Shown piece after piece: positions 42,715-52,845 of a stretch of DNA of 64,000 nt (position 1 is the first letter of the stretch; every line of letters begins with the position of its first letter). A program made the position numbers and the translations under genes. Below the pieces are notes generated by a model. It did no database searches. It had not been told where the DNA came from and saw only the letters and a program-made list of their open reading frames with translations. This DNA is from Streptomyces sp. NBC_00414 (GTDB taxonomy: Bacteria > Actinomycetota > Actinomycetes > Streptomycetales > Streptomycetaceae), in NCBI RefSeq assembly GCF_036038375.1, contig NZ_CP107935.1, forward strand, positions 1,426,001 to 1,490,000, in the 5' to 3' direction.

Positions 42715-43665
42715 ATGAGCACTGCTAACACGATGCGCGCGATCAGTCAGGACGTCCTCGGCGGTACCGAGGTTCTCAAGGAAGTGGAACTGGAGATCCC
42801 GAAGCCGGGACCGAGCGAGGTGCTGGTCAGGGTGCACGCGGCGGGCCTGAACCCGACCGACTGGAAGCACCGGGCCAACGGCGGATTCCTCAAGGAGCCA
42901 CCGTTCGTTCTCGGCTGGGACGTCTCCGGGGTCGTCGAGGCCGTCGGTCTCGGCGTCGCCATCCACAAGCCCGGCGACGAGGTCTTCGGGATGCTGCCGT
43001 ACCCGTACGGCGTAGGGGCGCACGCCGAATACGTCGTCGCTCCCGCTCGGGCCCTCGCCCGCAAGCCCGCCGAGGTGGACCACACACAGGCGGGAGCTCT
43101 ACCGCTCGCCGCGCTGACCGCCTGGCAGGCGCTGGTCGACACGGCGGACCTCCGGCCGGGACAGCGGGTGCTGATCCATGCCGCGGCCGGCGGGGTGGGG
43201 CACCTGGCCGTCCAGATCGCCAAGGAACGCGGAGCCTATGTGATCGGTACGGCCAGCTCGGGGAAGCACGAGTTCCTGCGCGGGCTGGGCGCCGACGAAC
43301 TGGTCGACTACCGGGAGACCGACTTCGCCGAGGCCGTGCGTGACGTCGACGTCGTCCTGGACACGATCGGGGGCGACTACCGCTCGCGCTCCCTGCGGAC
43401 ACTGCGCCCGGGCGGGCTGCTGGTGTCGATCCTGGTCTCCGGCACCACGGAGCTCGCCGAGGAGGCGGAAGGGCTCGGAGTGCGGGCGGCGGAGATGCTC
43501 GTCGAGGCCGATCAGGCCGGGATGACCGCGATCGCCGGACTCGTCGCCGCGGGGAAGCTGCGGGCCACGGTCGCGGAGGCGTTCCCGTTGGCCGACGCGG
43601 CGAAGGCGCACGCGCTGGGCGATACAGGGCGGACGGTGGGGAAGCTCGTCCTTCAGGTGCGGTAG
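42715..43665 (+). CDS. NADP-dependent zinc-free alcohol dehydrogenase / quinone oxidoreductase
   Basis: A 316-residue medium-chain reductase of the QOR group. GLNPTDWKHRANGG at the N-terminus and the nucleotide motif HAAAGGVGHLAVQIAK (near residue 150) are typical. There are no structural zinc cysteines, so it is a zinc-independent quinone or enone reductase. The ATG at 42715 follows the operator region. It is probably controlled by the divergent GlxA-type regulator and ends at a strong hairpin. Confidence 0.9.
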   Translation: MSTANTMRAISQDVLGGTEVLKEVELEIPKPGPSEVLVRVHAAGLNPTDWKHRANGGFLKEPPFVLGWDVSGVVEAVGLGVAIHKPGDEVFGMLPYPYGVGAHAEYVVAPARALARKPAEVDHTQAGALPLAALTAWQALVDTADLRPGQRVLIHAAAGGVGHLAVQIAKERGAYVIGTASSGKHEFLRGLGADELVDYRETDFAEAVRDVDVVLDTIGGDYRSRSLRTLRPGGLLVSILVSGTTELAEEAEGLGVRAAEMLVEADQAGMTAIAGLVAAGKLRATVAEAFPLADAAKAHALGDTGRTVGKLVLQVR

Positions 43666-43684
43666 GTCTTTCGGAGGTCATGGA

Positions 43685-43720
43685 AAGCCCCGCGACATCA
43701 CCGGCGATGTCGCGGGGCTT
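43685..43720. terminator. 15-bp stem terminator after the oxidoreductase
   Basis: Arms 43685-43699 (AAGCCCCGCGACATC) and 43706-43720 pair perfectly across a 6-nt loop, 20 bp after the stop codon, and end in TT. It is a strong rho-independent terminator candidate. Confidence 0.85.
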
Positions 43721-43790
43721 CTCCGGTGCCGCGAACTTCACCGGCGATGCGGGCTCCACCGGCGGTGCGAGGCTTCAGCGGTGAGGTGAC

Positions 43791-43840
43791 CTGCGGGCCG
43801 GTGGGGGCCGATCGCGCGGTTCCCCGCGCCCCCGAGGAGC
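43791..43840. repeat. Intergenic copy of the dispersed GC-rich repeat
   Basis: CTGCGGGCC followed by GATCGCGCGGTTCCCCGCGCC matches the repeat units in the PKS gene (31113) and the permease gene (63614). It lies in the 417-bp gap 43666-44082, which also holds the terminator and the STAS promoter but no gene. Confidence 0.7.
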
Positions 43841-44082
43841 GCGGCCAGGTTCCGGCAGGCGCTGTCCGCGCAACCGGGGGCGCACCACGGGGCGCATTGA
43901 AGGCTCAGCACATCTCCTAAATGACAGACATATGTCAATCGAACATGCTGAAATTACCTCGAACGAGGGTAACTTGCAGGGTGAGGGACAGTGGTGCGGT
44001 CTCAGGCCGTGCCATGTCGGCTCTATGCTCACGACACGACGTCACCCCGGTCCCCGGTGACCCTTCTGGAGGTGATGTCGTC

Positions 44083-44463
44083 GTGCGTAACAACCCCGGG
44101 CCGCACTCCCCGCACCTGCGCGTGCACCAGGACCGCGGACACATCGTGCTGGAGTTCCACGGCGAGATCGACATCCTCGCCTCGCTGGACATCATTCCGG
44201 TGCTGGACGCGGCGACGGGACGACCGGGCGCCCAGGTGGTCCTCGACCTCCGGCACATCGAGTTCTTCGACTGCTCGGGCCTGCGACTGCTGTACCGGGC
44301 CCGCCGCCGGGTCCTCGCCCAGGGCGGACAGGTGCACCTGGTCTGCACCCATCCCCTGACCCTGCGCATCCTGCGCGTGACCGAACTCGCCGCCGTCATG
44401 CCACCACTGTCGAGCATGGACGAAGCGCTGGGACACTCCGAGACCGCCTCGGAATACTCCTGA
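44083..44463 (+). CDS. STAS-domain anti-sigma factor antagonist
   Basis: A 126-residue STAS protein. The phosphorylatable Ser is in the loop IEFFDCSGLRLLYRA, after the core strand HIVLEFHGEIDILASLD. Such proteins bind a kinase anti-sigma factor and release a stress or developmental sigma factor. No anti-sigma gene is adjacent. The GTG at 44083 is preferred because GGAGG lies 11 nt upstream and the domain starts soon after; the longer frame would add about 54 unlikely residues. GGGTAA at 43968 is a possible SigB-type -10 element. Confidence 0.85.
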   Translation: MRNNPGPHSPHLRVHQDRGHIVLEFHGEIDILASLDIIPVLDAATGRPGAQVVLDLRHIEFFDCSGLRLLYRARRRVLAQGGQVHLVCTHPLTLRILRVTELAAVMPPLSSMDEALGHSETASEYS

Positions 44464-44484
44464 AACCGCCGACACCGCCGCCAC

Positions 44485-44520
44485 TTACGGCTACAGCTAG
44501 GGCTACGGCTACGGCTACGG

Positions 44521-44523
<3 letters not shown>
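44485..44523. repeat. Hexamer repeat giving seven in-frame stop codons at the tuf 3' end
   Basis: GGCTAC-type hexamers on the plus strand read TAG CCG repeatedly on the coding strand. The tuf stop is the first of six TAG codons, at 44523, 44517, 44511, 44505, 44499 and 44493, followed by TAA at 44487, all in the tuf frame with one sense codon between each. It fills the gap between the convergent STAS and tuf genes. Confidence 0.9.
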
Positions 44524-45714
<1,191 letters not shown>

Positions 45715-45802
45715 TGCAAGCCCTCCTGATCACCCGGTGACGCGAGCGTGCTCCGCCCGGTCCGCTCCGCTCGGTCCGCTCTCCTCGCCTGTGCGGTACT
45801 TA

Positions 45803-46838
45803 CGAGTTGGTGCGTGATAGCGGGCGAGGCGTGTTTGGCCTGCTCATGGCTTATTTTCAGATGGTGCTGGTGCGGTCGGAGACGAGGCCGGCGATGGCGC
45901 GGTAGGTGTCGGGCAGGCGGTCACGGCGGTGGGTCCAGCGCGTCAGTTGCTTCCAGCGTTTGTGATCAGCCAGGGCGTGTTCGACGGTGATGCGATCGGA
46001 TGAGTGCCAGTGACGGTCCCGTTCCCACTGCTCAACCCTGCTGGGCGGTGCTCCGGGACGCGGTTTTCTGGGCGGGGTGATGGCTTGTCCGCGGTGGTCG
46101 CGGCTCAGGCCGAGGTAGCCGTCGTCCAAGAGAACCTCGACGTCGGGAAAGTGCTGGAAGCAGTCGGCGATGCCTTCGTTGCGGGCGGCCGTGGCGTCGT
46201 GCATCCGTCCAGGTCGCAGGGCATCGGTCCATAACGTGCGACCCTGCCAGTCCGCGATGACGGTGGCTTTCATGGTGTTCTGTTTCTTCTTGCCCGACAC
46301 GAATGCACGCCGGCCGCTGCGGCCGGCTGGTGGCCGGCGAACCTGGATCTCGGTGGCGTCCAGCCGCAGCTCGATTCCCTCGGCCTGGGCGTAGGCGAAA
46401 ACATCTGTCAGTGTCCGCAGCCGCAGACCGGGACGGTCGGGGACCGCACACCCCCGCGCGGCCAGGAGAGGTCGTATCTCTGTGATCGCGCGGGTGATGG
46501 TGGAGCGGTCGACGCCGAACAGTAGGCCGAGCACGGCGTGCGGCAGGTCGTGGCGTAGATGAATCAGCGTGGCCACCAGTCGGTCGACGAACACCAGCTG
46601 ATGGCGGGCGCCAGCGCCCTCGGCCCGCTTCCTGGCCCCGCCCCGCGCAACATGACGGCGACCGTCAAGACCAGCCTGCCACGGCGCCGCCAACTCCTCG
46701 ATCAGACAGGCCAGATGATCCTGCGAGATCCCCGTGAACAGCTGATGCGCCAGCACCGCCCGATTGACCATGATCGCCACAGTCGGATCATGCCACCAGC
46801 CAGGCACGACACCTCACCCGCTATCACGCACCAACTCG
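45803..46838 (-). mobile_element. IS element A, copy 1 (1,036 bp, IS5-superfamily)
   Basis: The ends are inverted repeats starting CGAGTTGGTGCGTGATAGCGG, flanked on both sides by TTA (45800-45802 and 46839-46841), the likely 3-bp target duplication. One transposase gene fills it. Copy 2 at 47697 has the same length and, as far as I compared, the same sequence in the opposite orientation. Confidence 0.92.
45857..46807 (-). CDS. IS5-superfamily DDE transposase (IS-A copy 1)
   Basis: A 316-residue transposase. The N-terminal helix-turn-helix (about 85-125; LPHAVLGLLFGVDRSTITRA) is followed by the DDE nuclease: Asp in RLDATEIQVRR, Asp in LLDDGYLGLSRD and Glu in RITVEHALADHKRW. A TTA leucine codon is present (46234-46232), rare in Streptomyces and dependent on the bldA tRNA. 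The product is identical to that of copy 2. Confidence 0.92.
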   Translation of the reverse strand: MPGWWHDPTVAIMVNRAVLAHQLFTGISQDHLACLIEELAAPWQAGLDGRRHVARGGARKRAEGAGARHQLVFVDRLVATLIHLRHDLPHAVLGLLFGVDRSTITRAITEIRPLLAARGCAVPDRPGLRLRTLTDVFAYAQAEGIELRLDATEIQVRRPPAGRSGRRAFVSGKKKQNTMKATVIADWQGRTLWTDALRPGRMHDATAARNEGIADCFQHFPDVEVLLDDGYLGLSRDHRGQAITPPRKPRPGAPPSRVEQWERDRHWHSSDRITVEHALADHKRWKQLTRWTHRRDRLPDTYRAIAGLVSDRTSTI

Positions 46839-46841
46839 TTA

Positions 46842-47693
46842 GAAGTCATCTCATTTGGTGAGTCTGCGGTAGCAAATCAAGGTGCAGGCGATGCTGGTGA
46901 AGGCGAGGAAGTGGTCGGCTTTGCGTTCGTAGCGACGGTGCAGGCGTCGGCATCCGGCGAGCCAGGACATCGTGCGCTCCACGGTCCAGCGGTGGCAGCC
47001 CAGGCGGGCCGAGGACTCGATGCCCCTGCGGGCGATGCGGTGCCGGATTCCTCGGCTGGATAACCATCGTCGCAGGTGGTTGTAGTCGTAGCCCTTGTCG
47101 GCGTGGAGTTTGTGGGGTCTGCGTCGCCGGGGTCCCCGGCGGGAGCGGATCGGCGGTATGCCTTTCACCAGTGGGATCAGTGCCTGGCTGTCATGCGTGT
47201 TGGCGCCCGAGATGCCGATGGACAGGGGCAGTCCGGTCCGCTCTGTGATCAAGTGGATCTTTGACCCGTACTTGCCCCGGTCTACAGGATTCGGGCCTGT
47301 CAGTTCCCCCTTTTCAGGGCCCGCATGTTGACCGAGTCGATCGCGCACCGGGACCAGTCCAGCTCGCCACGGGATCCGAGCTCGTCGAGGACCAGGCGGT
47401 GGAGTTTGGCCCACACCCGGGCCTTCGTCCACTCGGTGAAGCGCCGATGGGCCGTCGCGCCGGACGGGCCGAACGACGCGGTCGGCACCTGCTGCCACGT
47501 GCAGCCCGAGGTCGCCACGAAGACGATCGCGGCCAGCACTTCACGGTCGCCGTGCCGACGCCGGCCACCGCCCTGGGGCCGCGACGGTGCGTCGGGCACC
47601 ACCCGTTGGAACAGCTCCCACAACTCGTCCGGCACCAGCCGCTCAACGATCTTTGACACGCCACAAGTCTAGTCACCCAAATGAGATGGCGTC
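46842..47693 (-). mobile_element. IS element B (852 bp, IS5/IS427-type) between the two IS-A copies
   Basis: The ends share an inverted repeat with core CATCTCATTTGG. The element is flanked by TTA on both sides, which are also the TTA flanks of the adjoining IS-A copies. It contains one transposase in two overlapping frames. Confidence 0.85.
46851..47659 (-). CDS. IS427-type transposase read by a -1 frameshift
   Basis: The first frame (47659 to 47300, 119 codons) encodes the DNA-binding part (LVPDELWELFQRVVPDAP) and the first catalytic Asp in CAIDSVNMRALKRGN. The second frame continues with GELTGPNPVDRGKYGSKIHL, a central Asp in HADKGYDYNHLR and the Glu in RWTVERTMSWLAG, and ends at 46851. 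The frames overlap at AAAAGGGGG (about 47309), a run suited to -1 slippage, so a full DDE protein needs frameshifting. This is the usual arrangement in IS427-type elements, not a disabling mutation. Confidence 0.85.
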
Positions 47694-47696
47694 TTA

Positions 47697-48732
47697 CGAG
47701 TTGGTGCGTGATAGCGGGTGAGGTGTCGTGCCTGGCTGGTGGCATGATCCGACTGTGGCGATCATGGTCAATCGGGCGGTGCTGGCGCATCAGCTGTTCA
47801 CGGGGATCTCGCAGGATCATCTGGCCTGTCTGATCGAGGAGTTGGCGGCGCCGTGGCAGGCTGGTCTTGACGGTCGCCGTCATGTTGCGCGGGGCGGGGC
47901 CAGGAAGCGGGCCGAGGGCGCTGGCGCCCGCCATCAGCTGGTGTTCGTCGACCGACTGGTGGCCACGCTGATTCATCTACGCCACGACCTGCCGCACGCC
48001 GTGCTCGGCCTACTGTTCGGCGTCGACCGCTCCACCATCACCCGCGCGATCACAGAGATACGACCTCTCCTGGCCGCGCGGGGGTGTGCGGTCCCCGACC
48101 GTCCCGGTCTGCGGCTGCGGACACTGACAGATGTTTTCGCCTACGCCCAGGCCGAGGGAATCGAGCTGCGGCTGGACGCCACCGAGATCCAGGTTCGCCG
48201 GCCACCAGCCGGCCGCAGCGGCCGGCGTGCATTCGTGTCGGGCAAGAAGAAACAGAACACCATGAAAGCCACCGTCATCGCGGACTGGCAGGGTCGCACG
48301 TTATGGACCGATGCCCTGCGACCTGGACGGATGCACGACGCCACGGCCGCCCGCAACGAAGGCATCGCCGACTGCTTCCAGCACTTTCCCGACGTCGAGG
48401 TTCTCTTGGACGACGGCTACCTCGGCCTGAGCCGCGACCACCGCGGACAAGCCATCACCCCGCCCAGAAAACCGCGTCCCGGAGCACCGCCCAGCAGGGT
48501 TGAGCAGTGGGAACGGGACCGTCACTGGCACTCATCCGATCGCATCACCGTCGAACACGCCCTGGCTGATCACAAACGCTGGAAGCAACTGACGCGCTGG
48601 ACCCACCGCCGTGACCGCCTGCCCGACACCTACCGCGCCATCGCCGGCCTCGTCTCCGACCGCACCAGCACCATCTGAAAATAAGCCATGAGCAGGCCAA
48701 ACACGCCTCGCCCGCTATCACGCACCAACTCG
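47697..48732 (+). mobile_element. IS element A, copy 2 (1,036 bp), inverted relative to copy 1
   Basis: Same terminal repeats as copy 1 and flanked by TTA on both sides (47694-47696 and 48733-48735). Together with copy 1 and IS-B it forms a block at 45803-48732 that resembles a composite transposon with inverted ends. Confidence 0.92.
47728..48678 (+). CDS. IS5-superfamily DDE transposase (IS-A copy 2)
   Basis: Identical in translation to the transposase of copy 1 (316 residues). GTG at 47728 follows GAGG; an in-frame ATG lies at 47764. The in-frame TTA codon at 48301-48303 makes full synthesis depend on bldA. No stop or frameshift is seen, so the copy looks active. Confidence 0.92.
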   Translation: MPGWWHDPTVAIMVNRAVLAHQLFTGISQDHLACLIEELAAPWQAGLDGRRHVARGGARKRAEGAGARHQLVFVDRLVATLIHLRHDLPHAVLGLLFGVDRSTITRAITEIRPLLAARGCAVPDRPGLRLRTLTDVFAYAQAEGIELRLDATEIQVRRPPAGRSGRRAFVSGKKKQNTMKATVIADWQGRTLWTDALRPGRMHDATAARNEGIADCFQHFPDVEVLLDDGYLGLSRDHRGQAITPPRKPRPGAPPSRVEQWERDRHWHSSDRITVEHALADHKRWKQLTRWTHRRDRLPDTYRAIAGLVSDRTSTI

Positions 48733-48910
48733 TTATTCGGTACTGCCGATCGCACGCCCTGTCCACGAACGGGAAAATCGGTTGCGGCCGACCCACGTGA
48801 ACGGGCCATGATGCCCAGGGACCACTGCCCGACCCCAGGAGCTCGAATGCGCCGATTCCTCGGAACCCCTCGCCCCCACCGGACGACCGTTCTTGAGGAC
48901 TCGACCACGC

Positions 48911-50827
48911 ATGCACTCCTGGAACACCCCGCGCCCCTCGCGCACCCTGAACATCGGCATCCTGGCCCACGTCGACGCGGGTAAGACCAGCCTCACCGAG
49001 CGGCTGCTCTTCGACTCCGGCGTCATCGACCGGCTCGGCAGCGTCGACGCCGGCGACACCCGCACGGACGACGGCGCGATCGAGCGGCAGCGCGGCATCA
49101 CCATCCGTTCGGCCGTCGCGGCCTTCACCGCCGAAGACGTGACCGGGGACACGACCGGCGTGCAGATCAACCTGATCGACACACCCGGGCACTCCGACTT
49201 CATCGCGGAGGTCGAACGCGCCCTGGAGGTCCTCGACGGAGCGGTCCTGCTGCTGTCCGCCGTGGAGGGCGTACAGGCGCAGACCCGGGTGCTCATGAAG
49301 ACCCTGCGCCGGCTCCGCCTGCCCACACTCGTCTTCGTGAACAAGATCGACCGCGCGGGCGCACGGGAGGAGGGCCTGCTCGACGACATCCGGCGCAGGC
49401 TGACCCCGCACATCGTCCCGCTCACGGGGGTACGCGACATCGGCACCGCGCACGCCCGGGTCGTACCGCGCGCCGTGGACGAGCCGCGTACAACGGAGAC
49501 GCTCGCCGAGGCCGACCCCGGCATCCTGGCGGCGGTCGTCGACGGCCCGCCGCCGACTCGGGACGAACTGCGCGCCGCGCTCGCCGCGCGGACCGCCGAC
49601 GGCACCCTGCATCCGGTCCTCTTCGGGTCGGCGCTCGGCGGCCAGGGCATCGCCGAACTCGTCGCGGCCCTCCCCCGGTTGATCCCGGGACCCGGCACGG
49701 TGGAAGCACCCGGCTCGGCGGACCCGCGCGGCACGGTCTTCGCCGTACGCACCCGGCCGGACGGCGAGCGGACCGCCTATCTCCGCCTGTTCGAGGGCGA
49801 GGTGGCGGAGCGTCAGCGCCTCACCTTCCTGCGGCGTGAGGCGGACGGGCGGGAGACGGAGGTACCGGGCCGCGCTCTCGGACTCGACGTGGTGGGCGGG
49901 CCCGGACCGCTCACCGCGGGCAACATCGCCGCGGTGAGCGGCCTGCGCGGGATCCGGGTCGGCGACCGCCTCGGCCGGGGCCCGGACCGCGCCCCGCAGT
50001 TCGCCGCCCCCACCCTGGAGACCCTGGTCCGTGCCCGGGAGGCCGGCCGCGCGGCACCGCTCCGCACCGCCCTGCTGGCCCTGGCCGACCAGGACCCGCT
50101 GCTCCACGCGCGGCCCGGACCGTCCGGCAGCACCGCGCTCCTCCTGTACGGAGAGGTGCAGAAGGAGGTCGTCGCCGCGACCCTCACACAGGACTTCGGG
50201 ATCGAGGCCGAGTTCGAACCGAGCCGGATCCGGTGCCTGGAGCGCCCGGTGGGCACGGGCGAGGCGTACGAGGAGATCCAGCGGCACGGCCACACCGGGC
50301 TCTGGGCGACGGTCGGCCTCCGTGTCGAGCCCGGCCCGCCCGGCAGCGGCACGGTCTTCGCCTACGAGACCGAACTGGGCGCCCTGCCCCGCGCCTTCCA
50401 CCAGGCCGTCGAGGACACGGTGTACGCCACGCTGCTCGACGGCGGGCCGCACGGCTGGCCGGTGACGGACTGCAGGGTCACGCTCGTCCGCTCCGGCTAC
50501 GCCGCGCCACTCAGCACGGCGGGCGATTTCCGCGGGCTCACGCCGGTGGTGTTGCACCGCGCGTTGGAGCACGCGGGGACACGGGTGTACGAGCCGTACC
50601 ACTCCTTCGAGGCCGAACTGCCCCTCGACGCGTTCGCCCCCGTCGCCGCCCGACTCGCCGCCTGTGGAGCGGAGTTCGGTGAGACGACCGGTGGCGGCGA
50701 CTCCTGGCTGGTCACCGGCCGGGTGCCCGCCCGGCACGTGCGCGACATCGAGCTGCGGCTGCCCGGTCTGACGCGCGGCGAGGGCGTCTGGTGGTCACGG
50801 CCCTCGGGGGATCGTCCGGTCCGGTGA
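48911..50827 (+). CDS. TetM/OtrA-type ribosomal protection GTPase (EF-G-like)
   Basis: A 638-residue translational GTPase, the length of Tet(M) rather than EF-G (about 700). G motifs: AHVDAGKTSLTE, RGITIRSA, DTPGHSDFI, NKIDRAG and GSAL. The C-terminal EF-G domains IV and V are present (GDFRGLTPVVLHRALEHAGT near 545). Such proteins remove tetracycline-like drugs from the ribosome; housekeeping homologues of unknown use also occur in Streptomyces. ATG at 48911 is used because homology starts there. It was probably divergent from tuf before the IS block entered; only 178 bp now separate it from IS-A copy 2. Confidence 0.9.
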   Translation: MHSWNTPRPSRTLNIGILAHVDAGKTSLTERLLFDSGVIDRLGSVDAGDTRTDDGAIERQRGITIRSAVAAFTAEDVTGDTTGVQINLIDTPGHSDFIAEVERALEVLDGAVLLLSAVEGVQAQTRVLMKTLRRLRLPTLVFVNKIDRAGAREEGLLDDIRRRLTPHIVPLTGVRDIGTAHARVVPRAVDEPRTTETLAEADPGILAAVVDGPPPTRDELRAALAARTADGTLHPVLFGSALGGQGIAELVAALPRLIPGPGTVEAPGSADPRGTVFAVRTRPDGERTAYLRLFEGEVAERQRLTFLRREADGRETEVPGRALGLDVVGGPGPLTAGNIAAVSGLRGIRVGDRLGRGPDRAPQFAAPTLETLVRAREAGRAAPLRTALLALADQDPLLHARPGPSGSTALLLYGEVQKEVVAATLTQDFGIEAEFEPSRIRCLERPVGTGEAYEEIQRHGHTGLWATVGLRVEPGPPGSGTVFAYETELGALPRAFHQAVEDTVYATLLDGGPHGWPVTDCRVTLVRSGYAAPLSTAGDFRGLTPVVLHRALEHAGTRVYEPYHSFEAELPLDAFAPVAARLAACGAEFGETTGGGDSWLVTGRVPARHVRDIELRLPGLTRGEGVWWSRPSGDRPVR

Positions 50828-51053
50828 CCGGGACCCCACGGGGCCGCCCGGGCCCGTGGGGTCCCACGCGACGGACGGGGGCGGAGGGCCGGAAGGTGCT
50901 CCCGTGACCGCCGGACGCTGCTGGAGCGCCCTGGTCGGCGGCTCGCGCCCCCCGCAGCCCGCCGAACTCCTTTCGATGTCAACCATTGGGCCAACACGGC
51001 TGTCTGGGACGGCATTTGGCGGGCACCAGGTAGGAGGAAGGAGGACGGTCCAC

Positions 51054-51704
51054 ATGACGACGTCTCTTAAGCGCATGCCCGGATGGGCGAAGATCGTGAG
51101 TGCCGTCGTGCTGGTTCTGGTGGTGCTCTTCGCCGGTCTGCGATGGACCCTGCTGCCAGGACTGGGCGACGTGTTCCGCGAGGACACCCACGATCGGACG
51201 GGGCCCACGCTCCTCAAGTCCATCCAGGACATCAGCCGTTACGACGCCGCCTCGGGCAACTTCCAGGTGGTGGTGGATCTGGAGAAGGACACCAAGTATC
51301 TGCCGGACGCGGTCCGGGGCACCCGCACCCTGTACGTGGGCGCGGGCACCGTCGACTCCTACGTCGACCTCGGAAAGATCCGCGACAAGGATGTGAAGGT
51401 CAACAAGGACCGCACCTCGGCCACGCTCAGGCTCCCCCACGCCGCCCTGGGCAAGCCGGCGCTGGACCCCGACCACTCGTACGCCGTCTCCAAGCAGCGC
51501 GGTCTCCTCGACCGGCTCGGCGACGTCTTCTCGGACAACCCGAACGACGAGCGGGCCGTACAGCGGCTCGCCGCCCGGCACATCGGTGACGCCGCGAAGG
51601 ACAGCGAGCTGACCGCCCGCGCCGAGGAGAACACCACCGGCATGCTCAAGGGCCTGCTGGGCTCACTCGGGTTCAAGGAGGTGCGCGTGACCTACGGGAC
51701 CTGA
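51054..51704 (+). CDS. DUF4230 membrane-anchored protein
   Basis: A 216-residue protein with one N-terminal hydrophobic segment (IVSAVVLVLVVLFAGLRW) and an outside domain of the DUF4230 family (LLKSIQDISRYDAASGNFQV, then VGAGTVDSYVDLGKI). Function is unknown. GGAGGAAGGAGG before the ATG is a strong ribosome binding site. The next 287 bp to the VanZ gene contain no gene that I can support. Confidence 0.85.
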   Translation: MTTSLKRMPGWAKIVSAVVLVLVVLFAGLRWTLLPGLGDVFREDTHDRTGPTLLKSIQDISRYDAASGNFQVVVDLEKDTKYLPDAVRGTRTLYVGAGTVDSYVDLGKIRDKDVKVNKDRTSATLRLPHAALGKPALDPDHSYAVSKQRGLLDRLGDVFSDNPNDERAVQRLAARHIGDAAKDSELTARAEENTTGMLKGLLGSLGFKEVRVTYGT

Positions 51705-51991
51705 GCCCCCGGCCATGCGCCGTCCGTCCGGTCGGCGCTCCGAGCAGGACCGCGCCCGTGAGCAGCCAAGCGCAGCTCACGGGCGCGCTCGTACGGAGCA
51801 CTCCCGCAGAGCAGAAGAAGGGTGCGAAAAGGGCTCGAAATGGGCCCGTACCAGCGCAGATGTAGCGGTCTTCAGCTGGGCGAGGGCCGAAAAAATCCCG
51901 TCCCCCCGAGCGTGATTACCGGCGGCATCTTCGGACAGTCCCCGGGTAATCGGCTTTCACACCGGATCACAGTTGAAAACTGGAGGGTTGC

Positions 51992-52648
51992 ATGGCCCGC
52001 GCAGCGCTACGTCCCCGTACCGCCTTTCGTTTCCGCTCCGCGTCAGGCTCGGGCGCCACGAAGTCCAGCCCTCGCACCACCAAGCCGCGCTCGCGTTGGG
52101 GGAAGTCCGACGGCCCCTCCGCCAAGACCCCACGCAAGCCGAAGGCTCCACGCGAGACGAAGGCTCCACGAGAACGACGGCGGCCGCCCTTCCTCGTACG
52201 ACTCCTGGTCACGCTCCTCGCCTTCGCCGCCATGGTGGCGTTCGCCGCCGTGCTGGCCAAGCTCACGCTCCAGCCGTCACCGGCTTCCGAGGCGCTGACG
52301 CACAACAACATCCACCCCGGCCAGTCACTGCGCGCCTACCTCGACCAGCCCGAGCTGCGGGACGCCGTCAAGCAGATCGGCGGCAACATCGTCCTGGGCA
52401 TCCCCTTCGGCGTGCTGCTGCCGCTCCTGGTGCCCAAGGCACGCGGCATCCTGCGGGTGACCCTGCTGACGGCCCTGGCCATGCTGCTCGTCGAAGTGGT
52501 GCAAGGGACGTTCATCACCGGACGCGCCTTCGACATCGACGACGTCATCCTCAACACCACCGGTGCCCTGATCGGCTATCTGCTCCTCGGCCGGCGGATG
52601 AGCCGCGCGGTGCATCCGCGGCGCCGTGACCGCAAGGCCGCGGCCTGA
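51992..52648 (+). CDS. VanZ-family membrane protein
   Basis: A 218-residue protein. A long basic, Ser/Lys/Arg/Pro-rich N-terminus (1-65, cytoplasmic) precedes a VanZ-like domain: NIVLGIPFGVLLPLLV, a conserved Glu and Gln in LVEVVQGTF, and the signature GRAFDIDDVILNTTGALIGY. VanZ relatives confer low-level teicoplanin resistance or act on lipids; no van genes are nearby. GGAGG stands 7 nt before the ATG. Confidence 0.88.
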   Translation: MARAALRPRTAFRFRSASGSGATKSSPRTTKPRSRWGKSDGPSAKTPRKPKAPRETKAPRERRRPPFLVRLLVTLLAFAAMVAFAAVLAKLTLQPSPASEALTHNNIHPGQSLRAYLDQPELRDAVKQIGGNIVLGIPFGVLLPLLVPKARGILRVTLLTALAMLLVEVVQGTFITGRAFDIDDVILNTTGALIGYLLLGRRMSRAVHPRRRDRKAAA

Positions 52649-52724
52649 TCTCCTGGAGGTCCGGCGGCGGGAGGTGCGCGGCGGGAGGCGTCACGACGTG
52701 AGGTCGGTCCGGGATGTGAACGGA

Positions 52725-52771
52725 TGGTCTGTACCAAGGTCTTGACGCCTCCTTACTTCACTTCTTAAATC
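52725..52771 (+). promoter_or_regulatory. Promoter of the GH16 glucanase with a DasR-like half-palindrome
   Basis: TTGACG (52742-52747) and TAAATC (52766-52771) are spaced 18 bp. TGGTCTGTACCA (52725-52736), just before the -35, matches 10 of 12 bases of the DasR-type core TGGTCTAGACCA. The same TTGACG-N18-TAA spacing occurs upstream of the ABC transporter at 61156. Confidence 0.5.
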
Positions 52772-52845
52772 AAGAGTCGAAGCGCGCACCCCCCACCTCA
52801 GTCGGCTCCTCCCCCACGGGGATCGCCGTACGGAAGGGAGAAGTC

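Noticed and set aside
43726..43920. 64-codon plus-strand frame between the oxidoreductase and STAS genes
   Set aside because: It covers the dispersed repeat, has no domain and no ribosome binding site.
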